Assembly (NCBI RefSeq): GCF_013423785.1
Contig: NZ_CP058952.1
Coordinates: 2,507,665-2,571,664, forward strand
Length of the DNA stretch: 64,000 nucleotides
Direction of reading: 5' to 3'
Origin: Chitinibacter fontanus
GTDB lineage: Bacteria; Pseudomonadota; Gammaproteobacteria; Burkholderiales; Chitinibacteraceae
The notes under the pieces were generated by a model that made no database searches, was not told the DNA's origin, and saw only the letters and a program-made list of their open reading frames with translations. Position 1 is the stretch's first letter. Each line of letters starts with the position of its first letter. Shown piece by piece: positions 7,817 through 14,605 of this stretch. The position numbers were made by a program, and so were the translations under genes.

Positions 7817-8428
7817 TTGAAAAAACTTATATTTGCGCTATTTTTGTTTTTTATTTCTTGCTTGGCGCACGCAGATACTGGCGCGGAGGATTTTTTGCGC
7901 TTAGAAAAATTGATGGTTAGCGCAACAGACAATCCTGTGAAATTTTGTACTGATCGTGGGTTGAATAAACTCGCAATCATGATGATTGTAGGGCTGACGC
8001 GAAAAAATGATGAGCAGGCACATGACTATGCTTTTCAAAAATCGGGCGTCGAGCTTTTAGATGCTCAATTGGCGAATGAGGAAGAGATTTGGCGTAATAC
8101 CCACAGTCCTGAAAGTGTTGCGCTAAGTAAATTTGGTAATTGTCTTGCTACAGAAAACCAAGAGTTTGAAGCAAAATTTAAGCAGGTTGCGAAAATTTGT
8201 TTCAATAACTCGCAGTTTCCTATGATGGTCAAAATACTAAAAGATATTAATGCAACAAAAGAAAGGGTGTATGCAATCTTGGCTAAAAATCCACCTTCAA
8301 TGCCTATGGCGGACGCTAGAAAATTCACTGATGCGATGCTAGCAACAACGTCAGATGAAGAGGCTCTAAACTTAGGTCGTCAATTTTTCGCATCATGCAT
8401 GATTGCAAATGCACAGGTCGCACCGTAA
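7817..8428 (+). CDS. Unknown secreted protein inserted in the hyp operon
   Basis: A 203-residue protein of unknown family. The N-terminus KKLIFALFLFFISCLAHA is a clear Sec signal peptide with likely cleavage after AHA, so the mature protein is probably periplasmic. Four Cys remain in the mature part (in FCTDRG, FGNCLA, KICFNN and ASCMI), which could form two disulfides. The chosen start is TTG at 7817, because AGGTG lies six bases upstream; a GTG at 7808 would overlap that site. The sequence is strikingly AT-rich compared with hypD and hypE, a sign of acquisition. No hydrogenase link is evident beyond position. Confidence 0.75.
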   Translation: MKKLIFALFLFFISCLAHADTGAEDFLRLEKLMVSATDNPVKFCTDRGLNKLAIMMIVGLTRKNDEQAHDYAFQKSGVELLDAQLANEEEIWRNTHSPESVALSKFGNCLATENQEFEAKFKQVAKICFNNSQFPMMVKILKDINATKERVYAILAKNPPSMPMADARKFTDAMLATTSDEEALNLGRQFFASCMIANAQVAP

Positions 8429-8483
8429 AGCCCAGTCGCGTTAGGCATTGGGTCGCACGAAATCGCCATTGAGAGGAATCGCA

Positions 8484-8783
8484 ATGCAGGATGAAGTCAT
8501 TCAAATTGGTAATCTTCAATTCAAACGTAGTGACATCAAGCAGCATTGGGTGGATTACGAATCAGCCAAAGAGCGCGCGATCCGGCTTGAGCAACAGGGT
8601 AATCACTACATCGGTAGCCCATTTGGTTTGTTGCTTGCCGGTGTGGTATCGACTTGGCTACGCAAAAAGAAGCGCCAGCCCGATGCAAAACAATATTTGC
8701 ATATCAAAACAGCGAAAGATGATTATTGCTTTTCTGAGGATGAAGTAGATTTTGGTGTTTTGCTGGAAAAACTAGGCAAGTGA
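8484..8783 (+). CDS. Small unknown protein
   Basis: A 99-residue protein I do not recognise. The ATG at 8484 has a GAGGA site seven bases upstream. It has a short hydrophobic stretch (about 49-59, GLLLAGVVSTW) followed by basic KKKR, and an acidic C-terminal part, which suggests a weakly membrane-associated or cytoplasmic protein. Base composition is AT-rich like its neighbours on either side, with which it forms a three-gene block between hypD and hypE. Confidence 0.65.
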   Translation: MQDEVIQIGNLQFKRSDIKQHWVDYESAKERAIRLEQQGNHYIGSPFGLLLAGVVSTWLRKKKRQPDAKQYLHIKTAKDDYCFSEDEVDFGVLLEKLGK

Positions 8784-8834
8784 ACTTTGCTTGAGTAGAT
8801 CTTCGATTGCTATCGAAATTGGTTGGTGGCTTAT

Positions 8835-9257
8835 ATGGCTTTTGAGTTATTACGTATTCCGGAAGATGAATTGCCCATGGTGAAAGAGCAGTATCGCTTG
8901 CATATTGCTTCGTACCGCGAGATGTGGGTTGTTGATGCTGAATCTTCTGAATGCTTGCTTTTCGTAGGGCGAGATTATCTTGATCCAACTGTTCCAAGCC
9001 TTTTTGTGCTTTTAAATAGAAATCAGAACGAGAAATATTATTTTGAAATATTGGAGCGGCGTTATTGCGCCCAGAGACATTTGGAACATTGGCTGGTGCC
9101 AGAGGATGCAAAGCCTGATTATGTTGTAGTTCTTAAATTGGGTGATGATTGTAAATTGAATCCAGACATTATCAAGACGAAGATTTGTAAGGCGATGCAA
9201 GCTCTAAATGAAAGATCAGATATTGAGTTTATTTTCATTCCACACTGGAATAGGTGA
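8835..9257 (+). CDS. Unknown cytoplasmic protein
   Basis: A 140-residue soluble protein of no recognised family, without signal peptide or membrane segment. The ATG at 8835 is preferred because GGTGG lies five bases upstream; TTG (8823) and GTG (8826) are alternatives in the same frame. Many aromatic and acidic residues are visible, but no catalytic motif. It is the last of three AT-rich genes that separate hypE from the rest of the hyp operon. Confidence 0.65.
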   Translation: MAFELLRIPEDELPMVKEQYRLHIASYREMWVVDAESSECLLFVGRDYLDPTVPSLFVLLNRNQNEKYYFEILERRYCAQRHLEHWLVPEDAKPDYVVVLKLGDDCKLNPDIIKTKICKAMQALNERSDIEFIFIPHWNR

Positions 9258-9265
9258 GACGAGCT

Positions 9266-9302
9266 CGTAGGATGAGTATCGCCTTGCTCAACCTACCCAA
9301 CA
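9266..9302. repeat. Possible decayed intergenic repeat
   Basis: The stretch from CGTAGG to CTACCCAACA resembles the common proteobacterial intergenic repeats of the type CGTAGG(T/G)TGGG...CCCAACA. This is only a resemblance from memory; no second copy was noticed in the window. Confidence 0.2.
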
Positions 9303-9330
9303 CTCCAATGAATCACTCAGCAGGCCCACC

Positions 9331-10368
9331 ATGAAAACCTACACCCGCCCCCTCGATTTGAAAAACGGCCGCGTTGATATGAGCCATGGCAGCGGTGGCC
9401 GGGCGATGGCGCAGTTGATTGATGAGCTGTTTGCGCGCCATTTTGCCAATGATATTCTGGCCGAGCAGGGTGATGGCGCGGTGCTGCCGCCAGCCCATGG
9501 CCGGCTAGTGATGGCCACTGATAGCCATGTGGTGTCGCCGCTATTTTTCGCCGGTGGCGACATCGGTTGCCTTGCGGTGCATGGCACGATCAATGATGTG
9601 GCGATGATGGGCGCGCGGCCGCTGTATTTATCCGCCGGGTTTATTCTGGAAGAAGGTTTTCCGCTGGCCGATCTACAGCGCATTGTGGCCTCGATGGCGG
9701 CGGCGGCGCGCGAGGCCGGGGTGCCGATTGTCACGGGTGACACCAAGGTGGTGGAGGCAGGCAAGGGCGACGGGGTGTTTATCACCACCACTGGCGTAGG
9801 GGTGATGCCTGAGGGTATTGACCTAAAAGCATCAAATATTAAGGTGGGCGACAAGATACTGGTGTCGGGTATGTTGGGCGATCATGGCGTGGCGATTATG
9901 TCGCAACGCGAAAACCTGACTTTCGAGACCACCATTCAATCCGATACCGCGGCCCTGCATACGCTGGTGGTGGCGATGCTGGAATCCGTGCCCACGCTGC
10001 ACGCGCTGCGCGACCCCACGCGCGGCGGGCTTGCCGCCGTGCTGAATGAATTTGCCCACGCCAGCGGCCATGGCATGGTGATTCGAGAGGCCGCCATTCC
10101 GGTGCGCAGCGAAGTCGCCGCTGCTTGTGAATTGCTGGGGCTCGATCCGCTGTATGTGGCCAATGAAGGCAAACTAGTCGCCTATTGCGCCGCTGCCGAT
10201 GCCGACGCGCTGCTGGCCGCGATGCGCAGCCACCCGTTGGGGCGCGATGCGGCGATCATCGGCGAGGTGATCGCCGATGAACACGCCTTTGTGCAGATGG
10301 AAACCGCATTTGGCGGGCGGCGGATGGTGGATTGGCTCAATGGCGAGCAGCTGCCGCGCATTTGCTAA
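9331..10368 (+). CDS. hypE: Hydrogenase maturation protein HypE
   Basis: A 345-residue PurM/AIR-synthase-like ATPase. Visible marks are SHGSGGRAM near the N-terminus, DPTRGGLAAVLNE in the middle, and the C-terminal PRIC, whose final Cys receives the carbamoyl group from HypF and is dehydrated to thiocyanate for transfer to iron on HypC-HypD. The full C-terminus shows that it is functional. GC content returns to that of hypD, so the three genes between look inserted. The region before the ATG has only a weak ribosome site. Confidence 0.95.
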   Translation: MKTYTRPLDLKNGRVDMSHGSGGRAMAQLIDELFARHFANDILAEQGDGAVLPPAHGRLVMATDSHVVSPLFFAGGDIGCLAVHGTINDVAMMGARPLYLSAGFILEEGFPLADLQRIVASMAAAAREAGVPIVTGDTKVVEAGKGDGVFITTTGVGVMPEGIDLKASNIKVGDKILVSGMLGDHGVAIMSQRENLTFETTIQSDTAALHTLVVAMLESVPTLHALRDPTRGGLAAVLNEFAHASGHGMVIREAAIPVRSEVAAACELLGLDPLYVANEGKLVAYCAAADADALLAAMRSHPLGRDAAIIGEVIADEHAFVQMETAFGGRRMVDWLNGEQLPRIC

Positions 10369-10487
10369 ACGACTAGCTGTAGGGCATGAATCAGCGCCAT
10401 TGGGCTAAAACGCTGCGCTAAAACATGTAGTAAGGCGCGGCATCCTTTACAATAGCGGCCTATTCGATGTTAGGCAGCGGTTTCACC

Positions 10488-11225
10488 ATGGCTCAAAGAC
10501 TGATTTTTCTCGATACCGAAACCACCGGTTTGCGCGTGGAAGACGGCAACCGTATTTTGGAGATTGCTGCGGTTGAAATGATTGATCGCAAGCTCTCGGC
10601 CCCAGATCGACACTTGCACCGCTATATCAATCCCGGGCGCGATTCGGAAGAGGGCGCGTTGAACGTGCACGGACTGACCACGCAGTTTCTGGCCGACAAG
10701 CCCAAATTTGCCGCCATCGTTGATGAGTTTCTGGAGTTTGTTCGTGGCAGCGAGCTGATTATTCATAATGCGCCGTTTGACGTCGGCTACCTGAATATGG
10801 AGCTAGGCCTGCTCGGGCGCGGCAAAATCGAAGATTACGTCGAGCGCGTGACCGACACGCTAAAAATGGCCAAAGACCTGTGGCCGGGCAAGCGCAATAG
10901 CCTTGATGCCTTGTGTGACCGTTACGAAGTCGATCGCTCTGGCCGTACTTTGCACGGCGCCCTGATCGACTGCGAGTTGCTCGCCGAAGTCTATATGGCG
11001 ATGACGCGCGGGCAAGACAGCCTGCTGATCGATTTTGAACCAACCAAAGAAGAAGCTGCCGCCAACGCGGCTCGCCGTAGCATGCGCGCGCCGCTGATGA
11101 TTACCCAGCCTAGTGCTGAGGATTTGGCGCTGCACCACGCCTATCTGGATGAACTCGATAAAATCAATAAAGCCGATTGCCTGTGGCGTACTTTAGAACC
11201 TAAACCTGCCGCACCTGAGGCTTAA
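10488..11225 (+). CDS. dnaQ: DNA polymerase III epsilon subunit (3'-5' exonuclease)
   Basis: A 245-residue proofreading subunit of the replicative polymerase. DEDDh motifs are complete: D9/E11 in DTETTG, D98 in HNAPFD, and H156/D161 in HGALID. The C-terminal segment after about residue 185 is the tether to the alpha subunit. The start MAQRLIFLD is preferred over an upstream ATG at 10467, because the exonuclease fold begins directly there. It is followed after four bases by a TPR gene. Confidence 0.93.
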   Translation: MAQRLIFLDTETTGLRVEDGNRILEIAAVEMIDRKLSAPDRHLHRYINPGRDSEEGALNVHGLTTQFLADKPKFAAIVDEFLEFVRGSELIIHNAPFDVGYLNMELGLLGRGKIEDYVERVTDTLKMAKDLWPGKRNSLDALCDRYEVDRSGRTLHGALIDCELLAEVYMAMTRGQDSLLIDFEPTKEEAAANAARRSMRAPLMITQPSAEDLALHHAYLDELDKINKADCLWRTLEPKPAAPEA

Positions 11226-11229
11226 CATC

Positions 11230-12069
11230 ATGAGTGTTTGCATGAATACCACCGAATTAAAAACCGCCGCGCACGCCGCTTGGGAAGAGGGCGAGCTAGC
11301 GCAGGCCGAACAACATTTCCTCGCCGCGCTGGCGATCGACGAGCAAGACGCGCAAACGCATTACGATCTGGCGCTGCTGTATAAAAACAGCGAGCCCAGC
11401 AACTGGCCCAAGGCGCAGCAGCACAACGCACGTGCGCTCGAAATCAAGCCTGACGACGAGGCCGCATGGTGGAATCTAGGCATTGCCGCCACCGCCAATC
11501 AAGATTGGGCGACGGCGGCGCAAGCATGGGCCAAGTTTGATCAGACCTTTAGCGCCGAGCAATTGGCTGCGCTCAGCACCAGCAGCGAGCGCGTCGCGAT
11601 TCGGATTCGCATCGGTAAGCAGCAAGAAGTAATCTGGGGCGAGCGGCTAGACCCGGCGCGAGCGCGCATCCATGGCGTGCCGCTGCCCGATCTGGAAATC
11701 GGCCACGGCGATATTCTGCTACTCGACGGCGTACCGCGCGGCGCGCGTGAACTCGATGGTGTGAGCTACCCAGTGTACGAAGTGCTGGAACGCATTTATC
11801 AACATACTGCAGCTACGTATGTGATTGAAGCCGAAGTGCCCGATGAATCTGCGCAAGATACCCTGTTTAAAGTGGCAGCCGATGCGAAACTGCCGATCGC
11901 TGATTTTGACTTCAACGTCGCCAGCGAAGCGCCAAAATGGCTGGTGGTGCGCCAATACGGCGTCGCCGCAATCGAAGATCAACCCGTAGCCGACCTGATC
12001 GCCGCATGGCTCACCGCGCGTAGCGACGTGATTATCCGCGACGTTTACGTGGCGTATCCGGAAGAGTAA
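11230..12069 (+). CDS. TPR-repeat protein
   Basis: A 279-residue cytoplasmic protein. Residues about 5-110 form two to three tetratricopeptide repeats (alternating W/A/Y/L pattern with WWNLGIAA-type helices). The remaining 170 residues form an alpha/beta domain without a motif I can name; it contains GDILLLDGVPRGARELDG. TPR units bind peptides, so a protein-interaction role is likely. Start 11230 (or ATG at 11242) lies four bases after dnaQ, and the next gene begins right at its stop, so the three are probably cotranscribed. Confidence 0.8.
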   Translation: MSVCMNTTELKTAAHAAWEEGELAQAEQHFLAALAIDEQDAQTHYDLALLYKNSEPSNWPKAQQHNARALEIKPDDEAAWWNLGIAATANQDWATAAQAWAKFDQTFSAEQLAALSTSSERVAIRIRIGKQQEVIWGERLDPARARIHGVPLPDLEIGHGDILLLDGVPRGARELDGVSYPVYEVLERIYQHTAATYVIEAEVPDESAQDTLFKVAADAKLPIADFDFNVASEAPKWLVVRQYGVAAIEDQPVADLIAAWLTARSDVIIRDVYVAYPEE

Positions 12070-12465
12070 ATGCAAACGGCCAATTTGCTCGATCAATTGC
12101 GAACTGCGGAAGTGAGATTGCATGGCACGCAGATACGGCAAGACCATGAACAACTGTGTCAGTTATTACATGCCAATTTTGTCGAAATAGGGCGCACAGG
12201 GCTGCAATTTGATCGAGCTAACATCATTGAGGCTCTCAAGGTTGAAACGCCTTACCGAGTTTGGTCGCAAGACTATGAGTTACAAGTCTTTAGCCCTGAG
12301 CTGGTGTTGCTGCGTTATAAGTCTGCCAAATTGCTCGACGATGACCAGTTAGCAAACTGTGCAGTTCGCAGTTCGATTTGGAAATTGGAAGCCGAAAATT
12401 GGCAAATGATTTTTCACCAAGGCACGGCTATTGAAGCGTTTAAAAAAACGCAAAATTATTCATAG
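12070..12465 (+). CDS. DUF4440/NTF2-like small protein
   Basis: A 131-residue protein with the NTF2-like (SnoaL/DUF4440) pattern: an N-terminal helix, the block HANFVEIGRTG, then beta strands ending SSIWKLEAENWQMIFHQGT. The family forms cone-shaped pockets and has no single function. The ATG follows the TPR gene's TAA without a gap. Confidence 0.75.
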   Translation: MQTANLLDQLRTAEVRLHGTQIRQDHEQLCQLLHANFVEIGRTGLQFDRANIIEALKVETPYRVWSQDYELQVFSPELVLLRYKSAKLLDDDQLANCAVRSSIWKLEAENWQMIFHQGTAIEAFKKTQNYS

Positions 12466-12522
12466 TCCAAAATCAACTCCAGATTTGATAGCCTTGTTCG
12501 CTGGCTTATTACGAAAACGCTT

Positions 12523-13224
12523 ATGAAAAAAATCGCCCTCGTTCCCGCCGCCGGTAGCGGTAGCCGGATGGCCAGCGCCACGCCCAAGCAATACCTCGAT
12601 TTACTTGGCCAGCCGCTGATTGCACATACGCTGCGTGCCTTGCTCGGTGCGGCGCAGATTGATCAGGTTGTCGTCGTGGTCTCGCCCGAAGACGAATGGT
12701 GGGGTAGCTATGATTGGGCGGCTTTGTTGGGCAGTCTGGAGCGCCTGCAAGTACTGTGCGTCGGCGGAGCGAGTCGCGCCGAATCGGTGATGAATGGCCT
12801 CGCGGCAATCGACGCGGCCGATGAGTCTTGGGTGCTGGTGCACGACGCTGCGCGCCCTTGCCTGACTAGCGCACAAGTCGATGGCATGATTACTGAGTTG
12901 GAGTATGACGCGGTAGGCGGTATTCTGGCTGTGCCGGTGGCAGATACCCTCAAGGTCGCTGCGCCGGAGCAACGCATTGCGCGCACCACGCCGCGCGATG
13001 GCCTGTGGCAAGCGCAAACCCCGCAAATGTTCCGCCGTGGCGAGCTTCTCGCTGCATTACAAGACGCTTTGCCAGAACATGTAGCCGACATTACCGACGA
13101 AGCGAGTGCGCTTGAGCGCTTGGGTAAATCACCAAAACTCATCATGGGCAGCCCGTGGAATTTGAAAGTGACTTATCCGCAGGATTTGACGCTGGCTGGG
13201 CTTTTATTGAGAGTTGAACGATAG
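12523..13224 (+). CDS. ispD: 2-C-methyl-D-erythritol 4-phosphate cytidylyltransferase
   Basis: A 233-residue enzyme of the MEP isoprenoid pathway that forms CDP-ME from MEP and CTP. The nucleotide-binding loop PAAGSGSRM and PKQYLDL lie at the N-terminus, and the VHDAARP and TPQMF motifs are present. ispF lies downstream, as in many proteobacteria, but here a small membrane-protein gene separates the two. Confidence 0.95.
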   Translation: MKKIALVPAAGSGSRMASATPKQYLDLLGQPLIAHTLRALLGAAQIDQVVVVVSPEDEWWGSYDWAALLGSLERLQVLCVGGASRAESVMNGLAAIDAADESWVLVHDAARPCLTSAQVDGMITELEYDAVGGILAVPVADTLKVAAPEQRIARTTPRDGLWQAQTPQMFRRGELLAALQDALPEHVADITDEASALERLGKSPKLIMGSPWNLKVTYPQDLTLAGLLLRVER

Positions 13225-13378
13225 CATTTCTAGCTGTACGCAATTATCCTTGCATTCTGCTATCGGCTGCGTTGTTACAAACACTTCGTTTGGTATTGCT
13301 TAATTTTTTGCCGATGGGTGAAAAAAGTGCGTGACGTGCCAGCTTGGCACACTAAATACTGGCTATAAAAGGGTGGGT

Positions 13379-13699
13379 ATGAATACAACGGATAATACAC
13401 AAAGCAAACAATCTGATGAGCTACTTGAAAAACAAGAAAAGCTTGCCACTGTTAACAAATCAGCTGGAGCAGTCTGGAAGTATTTGTTAATCGCTATCGT
13501 TTTATCGATATTAATTCCTTTTTTTGGTGTGTTGATTTCAAATTCAGGTTATTCATTAATGGCGGCACCCGTCTATGCGGGTTTTATATTCTTTGGTTTT
13601 ATTGTTTTGCTGCCATTTATCATGTTGTTTAAATATTTTGTTGGCAAGGCAGACGAATCAATGGAAAGACTGGAAAACGCCAAGCAAAAAAATGAATGA
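13379..13699 (+). CDS. Small two-helix membrane protein
   Basis: A 106-residue protein with a charged N-terminus (about 1-35, possible coiled coil) and two transmembrane helices (about 36-58 and 64-87), then a charged tail. The start MNTTDN is preceded by a G-rich site. It sits between ispD and ispF, is AT-richer than both, and has no recognised function. Confidence 0.7.
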   Translation: MNTTDNTQSKQSDELLEKQEKLATVNKSAGAVWKYLLIAIVLSILIPFFGVLISNSGYSLMAAPVYAGFIFFGFIVLLPFIMLFKYFVGKADESMERLENAKQKNE

Positions 13700-13770
13700 G
13701 TATATTCCTCATCAAGTACTAATAAGATTTAGGTGACTTGACCAATATATTATTGATTGAAGGACATTGT

Positions 13771-14262
13771 ATGGCATTACCTTTTCGAATCGGCCAAGGC
13801 TGGGATGTGCACCGTATGGTGACAGAGCGCCCGTTAATACTGGGTGGGGTGCATATACCCTATGAAAAAGGCTTGCTCGGTCATTCGGATGCCGATGCTT
13901 TGCTGCACGCCATTACCGATGCCGTGCTCGGTGGCGCGGGTTTGGGCGATATTGGGCGGCATTTTCCGGATACTGCGCTCGAGTTTAAAGGCGCCGATAG
14001 CCGCGTGCTGCTGCGAGAAGCGGTGGATCGCGTTCGGATTGCGGGCTGGCGAGTGGGGAATGTGGATGCGTCGATTTTGATTCAGCAGCCCAAAATGGCG
14101 CCACATATTCCGGCCATGGTCGCTAATATCGCCGCCGATTTAGCGATTGATCCAAGTTGTGTGAATGTCAAAGCCAAAACTTACGAAAAGCTCGGCCCAG
14201 TGGGTGAGGGCAATGCGGTTGAGGCGCAAGCAGTGGCCTTGTTGCTACCAATGAACGAGTAA
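13771..14262 (+). CDS. ispF: 2-C-methyl-D-erythritol 2,4-cyclodiphosphate synthase
   Basis: A 163-residue MEP-pathway enzyme. The metal ligands of the family are visible: GWDVH near residue 10 and the [14 protein letters not shown] block with GLGDIG. It forms a trimer with active sites between subunits. The start [14 protein letters not shown] has AAGGA nine bases upstream. A strong terminator follows. Confidence 0.95.
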   Translation: MALPFRIGQGWDVHRMVTERPLILGGVHIPYEKGLLGHSDADALLHAITDAVLGGAGLGDIGRHFPDTALEFKGADSRVLLREAVDRVRIAGWRVGNVDASILIQQPKMAPHIPAMVANIAADLAIDPSCVNVKAKTYEKLGPVGEGNAVEAQAVALLLPMNE

Positions 14263-14267
14263 TGCAA

Positions 14268-14304
14268 CCAAATAAAAGCCCGGTTTAACCGGGCTTTTAT
14301 TTGG
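14268..14304. terminator. Terminator after ispF
   Basis: AAAAGCCCGG/CCGGGCTTTT is the core of a perfect stem from 14268 to 14304 with U-rich flanks on both strands; it can also stop transcripts arriving from the right. Confidence 0.85.
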
Positions 14305-14318
14305 CTCGCGTGTTTAGA

Positions 14319-14600
14319 TCACACGGCTTGTTTGCGACGGCGCATTGCTAAGGCTAATAAACCTAAACCCATTAAAGCATAGGTTTCTGGTTCGGGTAGC
14401 GGTGCTACGCCTTGTAATTGAACTACATCGATTTCTTCCCAAGCACCCAGATTGTGATCGGTGTTCACGTAAATTTTGAGCGCTTGCGTCAGAAAGCTGG
14501 TTGCTTGCCAGCTAGTGCGAAAATCGATCACGTGGCCGGGCTGGCTATTATCCACGCCTTGCTAGGCTTGATATGCAGTGCCGTGGTATTGGCTGGAGAG
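14319..14600 (-). pseudogene. Remnant of a PEP-CTERM exported protein gene
   Basis: The open part (14319-14555) ends with a typical PEP-CTERM sorting signal: PEPETYAL, a hydrophobic helix GLGLLALA and an RRRK tail. Before it, the segment around KIYVNTDHNLGAWEEIDVVQL matches what I recall of PEP-CTERM proteins of unknown function. Reading upstream in the same frame, coding similarity continues through a TAG (14568-14570, where a Trp would fit) and then a TAA, and the N-terminus with its signal peptide is missing. The first possible start (GTG at 14555) has no ribosome site. I therefore read it as a truncated, nonsense-mutated fragment. Confidence 0.65.
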
Positions 14601-14605
14601 TTAAA

